Shown here: positions 9,326 to 21,983 of the stretch, one piece after another
Position numbering within the stretch: position 1 is the stretch's first letter
How the letters are laid out: each line of letters starts with the position of its first letter
Source of the DNA: Mantis religiosa
Taxonomy: Eukaryota; Arthropoda; Insecta; Mantodea; Mantidae
Direction of reading: 5' to 3'
Length of the DNA stretch: 64,000 nt
NCBI GenBank assembly: GCA_030765055.1
Contig: CM060954.1
Location: forward strand, 105,524,645-105,588,644
Notes under the pieces: generated by a model
What the model saw: the letters and a program-made list of their open reading frames with translations, nothing else
What the model was told of the DNA's origin: nothing
Database searches by the model: none
Made by a program: the position numbers and the translations under genes

Positions 9326-11194
9326 TTTTGTCTCCTAAAATCTCTGCCCTTTTGAGCAAGGTTTCTCCCTGAAGAATTGCGACAGTCCATCTTACCGCAT
9401 TTTGATAAAGATTTTCTTAGCAGATGGTGTAATTTCTTCGTTCTTGATGGAGTTAAAAATTATTATCACACTGGCAGAAGAAATACACTCGAGAACTCGA
9501 TGCCAACCTGATAGCCGAATTAGAAAATCACATTAGACTTTTTTATTTCGATATATTTTAGAACACTAAACGACCTGATTGATCTTCATCTAGAAATGTC
9601 AACTCCGCAGAAAAAGAAAATCATTTTATATACTCCTATAGGTACATTTGAGACATCGATCTGAAGTTTTCAGAAAATATAGGAAACGAAATTATAAATT
9701 ATTGTCAATCTCATAAAAAGGCACTTGGGTCTGTGGACCTTTCTTCCACCAACCGCCTCAATTATTTTTCCTCTTACAAAATTCCTCGTATGACCCATTT
9801 GCATTGAGACCACTATTTTACGGCGTCTCTCTCGTATTGTTATTTCTGCTCCATAAACCACCTTGCCCGTATGCAATAGTTTTACAGCTTCGTACTTTAT
9901 GAATTCTACGACTTGAATTCGTAGACCATTATAGCGAATTTAATAATCCAGTCAACCTACATGCGATCCGTTGTCCTCTCAGCTATCGCAGATTTAATGA
10001 GCCATCAAGTTCTCATATCACGCTTCAACAATAAAATGCCTCTACTTTTTTAATTGTTATATCTTCTATATACGTTTTATCATAGCCATTAATCTGATAT
10101 GCAAGTTTATACCCAGCTACTGCTAAATTCCATTGGAGATATTTAGCTGATTTATGGCACCGTTTCCTTTTTATTTTATTTGTCATCCAACTTATCTTGC
10201 AATTCTCTGTGGGATCAAAATAAAATTCTTGAAATATTTTTCTTTAGTGGTCATGTTACCAATGCAATGTATCGGAACATCGCCTAGGAGTCTGGATTCG
10301 ATCCTCTACCGCAGCATATTTACTTTCTCTACACTTACCTACAGTAAGTAAAATAAGTTTTGTATTCCAGAATATTCCAAAATCTCTGTACCTGAATTTC
10401 CCTATATGGAAACTATGTATTTGAGTTCACCAGCTTCCCAGAATGGGACACAAGGTTTACAATACAAATCTTTGTCCCCAAATTACGCTGTACATGTACA
10501 AAGTTTTACAGGATTTTGATTTTCTGAAGAATACCTCTGTTTAGTACGTAGAATATGAATTTAATTAGAATAGCATTTTTAAAGAATTGTTCATGACGAA
10601 TAAAATATAGGCATGTGTTTAATTTTCTGGAAATAGGTTCTGAAGTGCTCTTCGTTATTAATGATCTTTACATAACTCCGAAACTGTAAGAGATACACAA
10701 AATCTAACTAACAAGAAATTGCAGATATGTGAAAACACACAAATGATGCCATATGTGTTATTTGGAATTAACTATTTCCAGGTATTTCTTGTTATTGATT
10801 TTAATTTTCGAATACTATACTTTCCTCTAATGTGAAGTATTTCTCAGCCCCCTCTCATGGTCATCCTTAGAGCTTGTAACTTTAATGTGATACCCTCTTT
10901 TCTTTGTTACAAATCTTACAAGGAAATGTGCATATGTAAAGTAAAGGCTCATCTGAAGTAAATAAAAGAACACTTGGTGGAAGAAAAAGCAATGTGAGTA
11001 CAGCAGATCAGGTTGTAACATTGTGTCCGAGTTTAACACAATTTACTATCTATATTTACGACCATATTTTTAAAGAAACTATTGCAGAGATTTTGCTCTC
11101 CATTGTCTTGTCAGATGTCAAGTATGACGCTTCTTAGGGAAGCCTTCGAAGGAATGTTTTACTTTTTTGCTTCAATTTTGGCTAATGTGAAGGA
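9326..11194. other. No firm feature
   Basis: A minus-strand open frame at 9670-9876 (basic; contains KVVYGAEITIRERRRK) has no recognisable family. A tRNA-like GGATTCGATCCTC near 10293 may be SINE debris. Confidence 0.35.
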
Positions 11195-11440
11195 ACAATG
11201 TATGCAATCATCATCATCATCATCATCATCATCTCCATTAAAATAGGCCAATATGACCTGTTCCGGCTCAAAGTCATTCTTCCATCGGCGTCGAGGTCTT
11301 CCAACTTCTCTTGTACCTGTGGGTTTATATTGCATGACCTATTTTGCAGGTCTATTATTCTGCATTCTGTGTGTGTGGTCCTGACAATTTTGTTCGTAAT
11401 TCTTAATTTTATCATTTAAGTTACTATTTCTTAGGAAAGT
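11195..11440 (-). pseudogene. C-terminal end of a LINE reverse transcriptase with (GAT)n tail
   Basis: The minus-strand translation, one frame with a single stop, reads QYKPTGTREVGRPRRRWKND followed by FEPEQVILAYFNG. It has an upstream KNYEQNCQDHTHRM segment. These match the terminal W-x-x-H-x-x-R-M and GRPRRRW boxes of RTE-like LINE polyproteins common in insects. The coding end leads straight into (GAT)n (the ATC array at 11207-11233), probably the element's 3' tail. The copy is 5'-truncated to about 80 codons and inactive. Confidence 0.65.
11207..11233. repeat. (ATC)n microsatellite, LINE tail
   Basis: Nine ATC/CAT units at the 3' end of the minus-strand LINE remnant. Confidence 0.9.
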
Positions 11441-13139
11441 TCATGTTACTGTTTCTATCATTCTTCAAGAAATAAGTCAAGGTGGGTACTGCCATGGTCT
11501 TATAAAATTTTAGCATTGTTTCTTCATTGTTTTATTCTTTGACGTTCTTCTAATGGTTCCACATATAATTTGAAATTTATAAATATTATTTTTCAAATCA
11601 TTGCCATAGTCAAACATGCCAAATGAAATGTTGAACTTGTTCTGTTGTTTCATTATCGATCATTATTTTTGACGTTTTTGGGTATTTCCCCTTTGATACG
11701 CTTAGCTTCGTTTTGTTAGCGATAAATTTAAATTCAATGTGTGTAATTGACCCTAAATAGAGATTATTATTTCATATCATCTCCCTGGATATGTGTTTGA
11801 TGCCTCTCACAAGTAGGGAGAGGGACAACTTTTTTCTGGGACAACGAAGTGAAATAGATTTCTGTTCACTTTAAATAGATACGTCACAGAGGACCGTCAA
11901 GACTTGGGACATCCTGAGGAATGAACCATTACCTACATCTGTGTGAGAATGTCTGTACTGGAATTATTCCCTCTTTCTTTTCTGTATTTCAGCACTTTTT
12001 CGAAGCGGTTCTCGATTTTAAGTCAGGCATCACCTGACAGTTTGTCGGTAGGAGTTGAAGGTTCGTCAACCAGTGGGTGAAGACAGTTTGGAAATGCTGT
12101 CTCTATTTCGCCTTCGGTGGATGTTTCGGATTTTTTCGCGGTCGCTGGCTTGGGGTGTACATATGTATTCGGGTTCCCAGGTATCTTTTATACTTTTTTT
12201 ATTTAATTTTGCTGCGTTCAGCAACCTAGGAAGTCAAAATTTTGCTGCCGCTGGGTTTTAAAACACATGTTATATTTTGGGAGATTCTACTTAATTTATA
12301 TTCCAGTTTTGTTTCCAGTATACCTGTTCATGATTGATTACTTTGAGTGCTTGCTGTTAATATGCATGGCATATTAATGTAAAAGTCTGGCATCGAAAAG
12401 GTTACATGTAATACACCAAATTGGGTAGGTGATGGAGAGATGACTAACGACGTTAAAAATAAGCAAGGGGGAAGCTATATGTTTTATTGAGGTAGTAACT
12501 AGGGGGAGTGTTCATGTTTCGTGGTTCAATTTGAACCTATCATATTGGCGTTCACTGCTCCCAAGCATCCTCCAGCTGCCAATCAAGTGGAGGAAATGTG
12601 GGAAGTAGCTTCAGTCACTACCGTAAACACGAGTTTTTCAAGAATCTGCGAACAGATGCGTTCCATGTGATTTGCGATGTGGAGAGGAATCTTAAGCTGT
12701 CATTTTCTAAAAGAAGGAATCAAAAATACTTGGTCTCCCATCAGTAAGCAGAAACGTTCCTCATGGTTACCCAGTAACCGTCAGACCGTGTGCGGAAAAT
12801 TCCCAGTACCGGAGCATCAGGAAGGAGTGCCAACGTACAATGACATATGCTAATGATGCTAATGAGATAAAGAAACAATTTAACACTGTCATATAACAGC
12901 GAAACGCTTCATGAAGTCTCTTTGGGAAAGTGTACACGAGGATATATGGCGCCGACGTGTAAGATGTGCAAACAGAAGAATACAAACATGCCAAATCAAG
13001 GGTTTGAGATCCATTGGGAATCAAATTATATATGATAAATTCTCACGGACTTTTCTAATCAGTTTATAAACCATTATTAAAAGTTTATTCTTCTATTTGG
13101 ATCATATTTAAGACAGCTTAGGCTGTCTGTTATAAGAAC
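11441..13139. other. No recognised feature
   Basis: AT-rich; short open frames only (12055-12261 plus, 12767-13024 minus), with no motifs I can assign. Confidence 0.35.
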
Positions 13140-13365
13140 TATATGGCTTACCAGTTTAATGTCAAAGCAAGGAGTCCTCGAGGTTTTAACTTAAGACCTT
13201 TGTTAATTTTGTGCCTTATAAATGATTTGTCTAGTATCGCAAACATGTTAAAATATTAATGTTTGCTGGTGTTAAACTGTAAAAATGCATCAGTAATGTG
13301 GCAGATTTTGTAAAACTTCAGCAGGACATCAGCAGAGCAATTTTTAAAAGTTGCTTTTTCATTTA
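13140..13365 (+). pseudogene. Jockey/CR1-type reverse transcriptase palm fragment, decayed
   Basis: The translation near 13165-13245 reads KESPRGFNLRPLLILCLIND followed by LSSIANMLK. This corresponds to the RT block usually seen as GVPQGSxLGPLLFxLFINDL. About 15 bp later another frame has MFAGVKL, where FADD with the catalytic aspartates would be expected, and then VADFVKLQQDISRAI. Position and order fit RT motifs B to D. The catalytic pair is lost and at least two frame changes occur. Only about 70 codons survive. Confidence 0.6.
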
Positions 13366-16137
13366 TTTCTTTACGTTTATTCAGCAAGTCGCAAAACATG
13401 TATTTTAGATGTAATGTTTAACGAATGCTTGGGTGGAATAAAACATTTCTTTACTTTGAGTGTGGATCGCATTAGAGAAAATAAATTTGTAGTTGAGAAA
13501 AACTATAAAGTTTCTGAAAAAGTCAAATCAATAAACAAGAATAACTTAAAAGTGGTTAACGCCACAAAAACTTTTATATAAATTGATCCCTTCGTCGAGA
13601 TCAATATTTTTGCAATAAAGTTTTGTTGATCTGCATACATATTCCATATATCATGAAAGATCTTGATAAATTTTGAAACAAGAAAGGTCTGTATTTAAAG
13701 GTTAGTTTGAGATGGGGTTTGTTTCTGATAAATATCTTTGTTTCAGACGTACACATAACAAAAATAAAAATACTTTTTTTTTTAATTCACTGGTGTTCAA
13801 AACACGAAATCCGTTGAAATTTGCATATCGAGGTTGTGAGTGCAATACAACATCTCCCATACCTACAGCAAGTACGTAATAGAGAAAGTAAAAGCAAATA
13901 GCGACTTCCCATTTCATAACTGCATTACGTATTAAAAATTTTAAATATTAAAAGAGAATATCTAAGGAATACGGAAGAGACGAAAACAGTTTGTGATTAT
14001 TTATTCATGTTGTAAACAGTTTTAGTAAACTAGGTTCTCTCTCATATCACGTCACAAGCTTTACAACCAATTTTCGCTAGATTGTGTAGAACGGTATGTC
14101 AGAAGAAATTCGTGCTTGTTTAGAATTCTGCGAAGAAAATATTTTTCTTGGAAAATGCACTTCAGATGTCTTACGGTTCGGCGCATCTTAGGGTCATCAG
14201 AGAGGTATATATTTTTTTCCTTTTCTTGCCATGGGATGCCCCATTACTCATCTGGCTCCACAGTTATTGCGCGTTTTTTACTCTTGACTGGTTTTTTATG
14301 CTTCATTTAGCATAGCTCAAGTTCAAGGATCTTCCTTCAACGAGAGCAGCATGAATAAGCCTGTTCTTGGGTCCATTTAGACGTATCTTATATTACGTGG
14401 GTCTCCAAGTTTTGGTTTTATTAAATTACAATCCTATGCGAATTACATTCCTATATAGTTTAGTTTTATTTTCTGTGCCATGTACTTAGTATTCCATTAA
14501 AAAAATGTGATATTAAGATTCCCTGAATAAGAAAATCATTTTAATAATCGCACTACGTATTTACAGAAAGCAAAGAAAATGCTGATTAGGTTTTACAGAA
14601 ACTGTATACTTTGCTCAACTGCAAATCGCCAATTTTTATGTTTATACCTTTATTTTGCGAGTACATGCAAAGAGAAAAAGTTGAAAGGACACCACATAGC
14701 AACCGAATTTGAAAGAGTTTGACTACCACTACAACTTAATCATTACCGTGTTTTTCTTACACCCAAAACAAAATGACTATCTAAAAGAGTAATGTAACTT
14801 TATCTATACTAATAAGAACTAAATAGAAGGATATGGTTTTGCAAAAAAATTGTAGAAGGGTGAGTAAGGAAGACATGAATAAAATACGTCAAATATTTAG
14901 GGGGAAAAAGCCATATGTCTGCATACGTGCATGCATAGCTAAACCCAAAAATGGAAGGTCAACTAAAATATTAACATCAGGCTTTCTAAGGATTTGAAGA
15001 AAATTCACACTCTTACATGAAATATACCTTAATTTTTTATTCCTCAAAAATAATTCTAGCTATTTTACTGACGCAGCTCTGTTTTCATGATATATAAGGT
15101 GTACATTTTAATTTTTTTCGGAATAGCCTGCAAAGTCGTCTTTTTAAGAATGGCATATAATTGGTAAACCGAAAGAAATTGAAAAATATACATAGTTAAT
15201 GCACACAACATATGTCAAATGTTTGTGGCGCAAAGATTTTAAAGATATATTTTTGTTATTGATTTGAACTTTAAAATACTAATTCCTTCAAGTACAAAAT
15301 GGCTCTTCGGTTTGGTATTTTCTATTTCGTCGGCATTAAAGGAGAACAGAAATTCAAAGCCATAGCTGAGCAACCGGTTCTTAAAACACTTAACGTAAAG
15401 AAACTATTAATAAAACTATTTCTGCAAATGTTTAAATGAAAGGATAATCTTTTGTAATAGCAGTTTGTTGAAGTAATGTGAATATAGCTACCAGATTGGG
15501 TTCTTCTCTTATATTATTTTGCTTTAAAGCAGGAAATCGGAATGTCACTTACGCTTTTTTCCTCTGCCTCTTCTTAAATGTACTCCTTTTGTTTAGTTGA
15601 CTTTTTAAACATTCAAAACTGGTGTCCAAAAATGTAGTAGCTTTTAGCTTCAATTACCTACCATGATGTTTGCCCTCATAGACTTAAGCTACAACGATCA
15701 TTTGTCCATAAGCACACTTCAATTTTCTATTTTCTCCTCGTGTGAGGACGAGTGTGGGTTCCGACGCTTTTCGAGGAGCAGAGGAAATCTGGATCAGGAT
15801 AGAGGATCGCCTGATAGCTGGTATATAGGTAAATAAGTGGTTGATATGAAATATCGGTGGAATGGTTGAAAGGAAAGGTGATTATGAAGTAACAGGTTGA
15901 ATGAATGACAAGAAAAACCGAAAAACCCGTAGCAAACACGCCAACAAGTCCTTCGTCCACAAATCTTCTGTGTGTTTCCCTGAGAACAAACCCGGGCCAC
16001 TTAGTATAAGGAGAGTGCTCTTATTACTCGGCGAATACACTTCCAATGAGTTTTACTCGACTTTAAATTTTCCTTCACTTTTGTGTAATTTGCCATATGG
16101 TTCTGGCTGCTCATGTCACATATTTAGTTCGATAACA
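13366..16137. other. No recognised feature
   Basis: Nearly 2.8 kb of AT-rich DNA. Scattered short open frames carry no recognisable domains. Confidence 0.35.
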
Positions 16138-16365
16138 TAAGAAACTGTCAGGGATGTGGTGCTTGTACAGCAATAGTATTCAAGAAAATAATCGTGTATC
16201 AAATTGAGTACCAATTACCAGTTCCCAAGAAGAATTCACTGCATATTTCAACGATGTTTGGCACCTCCTCTTTCTAGAGCACTGGATTACTGGGGAAAAA
16301 ATTTAAATTTCCAGAGCTTAAAAAAAAAAAAAAGTAGTCACTAAATATGTTTGTGTTCCATCTGC
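16138..16365 (-). repeat. Dispersed repeat L, copy 2
   Basis: The reverse complement matches 1820-2055 over its length: TAGAAAGAGGAGG, TTCTTGGGAACTGGTAAT, GATTATTTTCTTG and TCCCTGACAGTTTCT. A 14-A run at 16319-16333 interrupts it. Confidence 0.6.
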
Positions 16366-17060
16366 AATAGTTTTCCCTGAAAACTGCAAGACTCATATAT
16401 GATAGAAAAGGAAATAGACGACCCCGAAATAGTGAATATACCAGTACTTTTTAATAAAAACTTAAAGTGGGCTGTTTTGTTTTTCAATATCTAATGCATA
16501 GTTTAAAAATAAATGCACTGATGGTTTTAAATATGTGCACCTATTTAATTTTATTGGCATTAACATTCTATTATGTATCGAAACTAGAAATAGAAATGAC
16601 GGTATCAAGTATCGAAGAATATCATGGAAAATATCGTATATCGATATCGAGAATAGAGTAAAGCTTGTATTGCCCCATTTCTATGTGCGTGGAGTTTACT
16701 AATGGGAAGCCAAAATTGGAATGTTTGTGCCAGCGCTTGAGAATGAACCAGAAGAAGGTGTTTCTGATGCTAAGGCGCACCTATCATTTCTTCTGCTTTA
16801 TTCTCTCTTGATGAATAATTTATAAAGCAATTATATTTAAGGTACCATTTACACGAACTGTCTTGTTATGGTAAAGGCGTTGCGATTTAATGAATATGTT
16901 ATGTTTGTATTGTAATGAAAATGTTAACTCTGTCGTATCTGTTTGCAGGTGAGTAACACACCGCTTTCTTCTCCCGCCTGAATGTGTGAAGGGCACCTTT
17001 GGTGAGTAAACAGTAGACAGTAACAATAACCAGAGAGAGATGTCTATGTAATGGAAAATT
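16366..17060. other. No recognised feature
   Basis: AT-rich with several ATCGATATCG-type motifs near 16620-16645. No gene seen. Confidence 0.35.
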
Positions 17061-17144
17061 TTGACATTTCGATGTAATCAAAGTTTATGTATAAACTGTT
17101 CGTTGACATTTCGATGTAATCAAAGTTTATGTATAAACTGTTCG
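17061..17144. repeat. Perfect 42-bp tandem duplication
   Basis: Two identical head-to-tail copies (17061-17102 and 17103-17144), each starting TTGACATTTCGATG and ending ATAAACTGTTCG. Perfect identity points to a recent event. Confidence 0.92.
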
Positions 17145-17224
17145 CTTCGGCACATTAGAAGGTGAAAACCTCTTCATTCAGAACTCCATAACGATAAAAT
17201 ATTTATATATTTTATTTGTTAAGA

Positions 17225-17425
17225 TGCTGTCAATTGCTAGGATTATATCATTACTGCCGCTGTGCCGAAATTTCGTTCTGTAATACTCCCTTTATGTACC
17301 AGTAACAGTTGTTTTACTTGAGACTGTCGCTTTTAGACACATTTATAAACCAATGGTTTGGGCCTCTTACCCGCAACCTTGAAATCAATAGTGCAGCGTA
17401 TTAACCAGCTGAGCCATCCAGACTG
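17225..17425 (-). mobile_element. tRNA-like SINE, family J, copy 1
   Basis: The minus-strand head contains GGCTCAGCTGGTTAATACGC (A-box-like). The far end shares GATTATATCAT and GTGCCGxAATTTCG with 48478-48665. Confidence 0.5.
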
Positions 17426-18404
17426 ATGCTCTATAACGATGATGTATTGCTAGAGACAATATTAGGAACACTTTTGCAGAAATTTGTAAAGTTTAACAGC
17501 ATATGAAAATATAAAAAGCACCTTAAATATTAAAATATATATTTTAAATGAAAAAACTTACCCAAAACTTCTTTTCATTAGTTTACAAAATAGGTCTGGG
17601 CCCTGAAGAACTACAAATTAAACTGACAAATTCTAATCATTATGAAAACATTAAACATATAACGACAGAAACCTAAGCTGCTGGTAGCTTTGTCTTTGCT
17701 CAATACTAATCACGTATGCACCTGTTTCCAAAATAAATGTTGTTGTTTTTTTTTTTTTCAAGAAAAACGGGGGTCCCAAGTTCGCACGTGACGTAAATAT
17801 TTTCTGAAATATACTCGTATCTCGTGTTGCAAAGAGTGACCTGGGTTTTTCCCAAATAAAACTTAATGATAGGACGGAAATTATTTTAAAAGTGGCATAT
17901 TGTGAATTTTAAAAACGTGAGAATTGTACCAAAGTGAAAATTTTGTCATGGGCATCGAATTCTGCACAATGCAGAACGTAAATATATTTGTTCCCGATTT
18001 AAGTAAGTATGGTATAAATTCTGTTGAAAATCCACTGTTACCAACTATGACCATGCAGTTCCAAAGCATCTAACAGAAACTTAAAGTCTGAAAATTCTTT
18101 CTCACTTACCATGGAGCAAATGTTTATTTATACTTTTTCTGTCATCCCTGAAACATTGTAAACGAACTTTTTGAACAATGTACAGCAATGAACAGAGATA
18201 TATATTAAATTCACTGGATTCTATGCAGTCTATATTACACTACAAACCATTCAGAAGTGTGTAGTTCCTATTTTATTACATTGATTGCTGAGTGTTTAAA
18301 GACATTAGAGCCAAATATTTAGAGCAGTTTAACAGGAAGGATCTTGAAAACAGGAATTCCACAATGAATGACTACTTTTTTAGGAATTTAAGAAGAGGTG
18401 TTTT
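17426..18404. other. No recognised feature
   Basis: AT-rich, including a T13 run near 17747; nothing assignable. Confidence 0.35.
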
Positions 18405-18610
18405 AATGAAAGTGCATAGTGTATGGATTTAACAATGTATTGTTGCACCATTTGTGTCCTCCAGTAACCAAGGAGTAGTAAAAGAGCGTGAACATTCAGT
18501 AAAGAACGACGTGAATTGACAAATCAAACGCCTCTTCTTTACGTTATATGGCTACGCATTATAAATTTCCCTTTTTGGCCAACTTCATATTATAAAGTAT
18601 TAAATATGAT
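18405..18610 (+). repeat. Dispersed repeat K, copy 2
   Basis: Matches 3340-3560 (core GTGAACATTCAGTAAAGAAC). Confidence 0.42.
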
Positions 18611-19724
18611 TATAAATCTGTGTATAACCTAGGAAGTGATGTTCTTTGCTTTACAAGGGAACTATCACTGTATTCATACCGCTACGCACCTGAAAATGTG
18701 ATGTATATAAACCATGTGCACCAAGAATCTGCTGCGGAGTAGTACGGCAACGCCCAAAACTGAAGCGTGGATAGTGCCGTATGCGACCACTCGCTGCTGG
18801 ACATCCCTTGTCAACCCTGTGCCGAACGTGGGAGACGGCGCTCCTTGCATGTGCTATGTATAAACCGCTGCTCGTTAGGGGTAAACAATCCCTCCCATAC
18901 AATGCCGTGTTATTATCTATATGTTTCTATGTATTCTGCATTCATTTTCTATACTCCACACCGGATGTTTGGCACACAGCTCCCACATTGAGCAGAGATG
19001 ATGCCATCAAACTCCCAATTGCGTACAGGGGTGAGCATAGTGATAGCTCCCTTATTAGTAGATGTTTATCATGGTGTCAGGAAGAATTTCAGCATGTGAA
19101 ATAGAAAGAAGCAGTCATATTTAACTAAATTCTTACTTATTTTGCATTTTATATCTGCACATATACTGCACTGACATTTTACGATTTTAAATTTAATGTT
19201 GTCACAAAATTATTATTGCTGTTGTATGGAAAAGTTTTCTAAATTTCAGAAAGTTGGCAAGTAGATATGAATTAAATTTCGATATTCAGAAGCCAAGAGT
19301 CTAATTAAATAAGAATTACAGGTAGGTGATACATTACTTTTAATTTTTACATCGCTGATGTGTCAACGTTTCTGTCTATGCAAGCGACGATAATTCGGGA
19401 TCCAACCCTTCAATAACGAAGCTAGATGTTATCGTTGGCGAGCTGTCTCGTTGTGGTTTGGCGTGAAATTGACCTGCGTGACCGCCAGTTGTTGTTTTGC
19501 AATATGTTAATTTTTTATTGGTTGGAGTTTCGTGTTTCATAATAGCATAGGGGGAATGGTGACGAGGAAAAAAATTTGTAAATACTTGAAAAGGGGGAGG
19601 TTGCGAGAGAAGCAGTAAGGACTACATTATGTCCAACAAGCCACGAATATACAGGATTACTTCTTAAGGGATTGTTCTTACCTTTAAATTATTTGAAGTT
19701 AGCTATAGGGAATTTAACATAGAA
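18611..19724. other. Unassigned; moderately GC-rich patch at 18650-19090
   Basis: A plus-strand open frame at 18781-19104 has no recognisable domain. The patch may be a mobile element of unknown type. Confidence 0.3.
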
Positions 19725-20107
19725 AGCCACATGGCTTTTATGCACCTAGAAAAAGCGTTCGGCAAACTAAACTGCCCTTTATTATGGGAAATAAACCAGA
19801 TATCCGTTATACTCAATAAAGACTATTCAAAGATGATATGAAGATACAAAAATAACAATAGAAATAAATGAAAAAGTTAATAAAAGATATAAGAAATAAC
19901 TGAGGTGTAAATCAGGGGTGTAGCCTGTTCCCAACCTTTTTACTATAATATATTTAAAAAAAATTCTAAATGAATGGAAACAAGAAGTTCATAATGGATT
20001 AGAAATTGGAAGAAACAAAAATTGAATGTATTATGTTTTGCAGATGGTGCTGTAGTAATTTTTGGCAGAGAGGACAGGTTACAAAAAGTAGTTTATCAAT
20101 TAAATAC

Positions 20108-20514
20108 TGTCGCGAACATATTGTTGAGGCAAGGAGGCGCGGCCGGCTAGTTCAAAGAGATGGGAAGCGCAGTGCGGAGATAAAAGCTCGCCGAAACGGT
20201 GTGGTGAAGGAGACGGATTTCTAGAGAGTTCGTCTTTCTTGGTGCGCCGTCTTAATTGTTTGAGAACATTCCGGATAGTGAGTAATCTATAAAAAGGGAG
20301 CTGCCGCCCGCCAGAGCAGTCAGTCGGTAATTGGACGCGTGCGCGTGAACAGCAATGTGAACTCTGTTGTGGCCGTTGACCTTGTAAGTTGTATTGTGTA
20401 TGTGACGTAATTCGGCGACTGTAGGAGTTGGCAGATTGTGTATCTACGAAAATAAGGAGCAATTTTTAGTGTTTGTAACCTGGACTTTTGATTCTACGAA
20501 CCCACAGAGTCACA
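20108..20514 (+). mobile_element. Solo LTR, family S (407 bp) inside a LINE
   Basis: Starts TGTCGCGAAC, ends GAGTCACA, and is flanked by ATAC (20104-20107 and 20515-20518), a 4-bp target duplication. It holds a TATA box (CTATAAAAAGGG, about 20287), a CAGTCAGTCGG segment about 30 bp downstream that could be the initiator, and AAAATAAGG before the end. It is GC-rich compared with the host LINE. It interrupts the LINE RT frame. Confidence 0.78.
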
Positions 20515-20780
20515 ATACTATAATAATTATTATACAAGATAACTTAATACTTTCAAAATCAAAAACAAAAGTAATAACATTCCGCAGAATATACCCAAAA
20601 ATAATATTAGAAGATAAAGTGTTGAACATATTTCACATTTGCAGAACCCGGGCTATAGTATAATCTATGAAAAAGAACAAGATATAAATAAAAAAATGCA
20701 GAAATTTCAACATAGTTCTGTAACAGAGGAACAAGGTTAGAAAAGTTATTCAACAATGGCACTTCGAATAGTAATGTATG

Positions 20781-20932
20781 GGCCGTGCCGTGGCTCAGTG
20801 GTCGCTTGGCTTTCACCAAGGCGACCCGGGTTCGATCCCAGGCGACCGCAACATGTTCATCTCATATATCATCAGTGTCATCGCCTGCGGTGCCGTATGT
20901 AGTAAAAGCGGGCGTTAAACACTACACACATT
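20781..20932 (+). mobile_element. tRNA-derived SINE, family I, inside a LINE; 12-bp target duplication
   Basis: The tRNA-like head has A-box CCGTGGCTCAGTGGTCGC and B-box GGGTTCGATCCCAGG. The 3' part, CATCGCCTGCGGTGCCGTATG and GCGGGCGTTAAACACTAC, matches 7055-7288, but the central body is deleted. TAGTAATGTATG flanks it exactly (20769-20780 and 20933-20944). Confidence 0.85.
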
Positions 20933-21262
20933 TAGTAATGTATGTAAGGGATTCCAGGGTCTTAAAAGGAAAAGCCAAAAGCAAACTTGAAGCAGCGGAA
21001 ACGTACTTCCTATGGGCTGTGAAAAGTTGTACATGACTTTACATATTAGAAATGAGAATAAAGAGAGGAACTAAAACTACAGCTTCTTGTTCAACAAGTA
21101 GAACATAATATGGATAGAGGATCTGCAAAGCATAAAATGGCATTGATGTATAAACCTACAGAAAGATCGGTAGGGAGACAAGAAAGCGCTGGGCTGATCA
21201 GATGTGAGATAAGGAACAGGCAAAGATCTAATCCGCGAAAGAAGATGATTATGACGACTGCC

Positions 21263-21583
21263 CATTGATATTGATAATTTTTTTAAAGTTTAACCTCCAT
21301 TATAATTCTGTTAAATGTGGTAGGGGATAGTATATGTAATAAAATTACGTTATTTATTCTGTAACGATAACTCTTTCAAATCAGAAATTTTACTCAAGTT
21401 TAGAGATAGGGGTTATCATGTAATGAAGTATAGTTAGGTAACATAAATTCGATAATTATGAAAAAATGTTAATGGAAGATAAAGAAAGACATGCACATTT
21501 TGCTGAATACGTGTATAGTGAGATTAGATAAGGGTAAAAAATGAGTTTATAAAGAGGCAGAAGCTAAAACGTAAGTCAACAAA

Positions 21584-21623
<40 letters not shown>

Positions 21624-21983
21624 AAAGATGAGATAAGTTTAAAAAGGGGAGGGCGAAAGTTAGTAGAAGAGGAGAAGAAGTAAGAAAAGGGGAAACATAT
21701 GTAAAATGATTATGAGAGTAAATGCTGAGCACATTAAAGAAATAAACAATCAGTACTTGTCTACCAAGTATGTGTATGTAAATGGTAAGCCCACTGACGA
21801 TAAGGACAGGAATCCAAGTTCATGGGTGGCCAAAAATGTAAAATATATTCCTAGTAATCAATAAACCAATTTCAATTTCATTGCTCATAATTTGTTTTAT
21901 TTTATGTTTAAAGGAATGTTTAATTCATTGGATTCTGTTTGAAAAGATTAAATTGAACGAAAAGATTAATTAAATGGAAGGAT
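21263..21983. other. AT-rich DNA with (TA)n at 21587-21619
   Basis: About 33 bp of TA dinucleotide repeat; otherwise nothing recognised. Confidence 0.5.

Larger units (their letters stand above)
19725..21262 (+). pseudogene. RTE-like LINE remnant split by a solo LTR and a SINE
   Basis: Before the LTR, the translation includes FMHLEKAFGKLN (RT block with the first Asp replaced in the usual DLEKAFD context) and, after several stops and shifts, FADGAVVIFGREDRLQKVVY (FADD box with the second Asp lost). After the LTR it resumes with LSKSKTKVITFRRIYPK. After the SINE it continues with VLKGKAKSKLEAAETYFLWA and then a degraded GRQ/RKRWADQM terminal box near 21172-21200. Order and spacing fit one ancestral LINE ORF of the same type as 3600-4152. 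Roughly 980 bp of LINE sequence is present. It is inactive. Confidence 0.72.

Noticed and set aside
9670..9876. Basic minus-strand frame, possibly a LINE C-terminus
   Set aside because: The GRRxxGRP-type box is not convincingly present.
18781..19104. 107-codon frame in a GC-richer patch
   Set aside because: No domain; overlapping frames on both strands are equally long.
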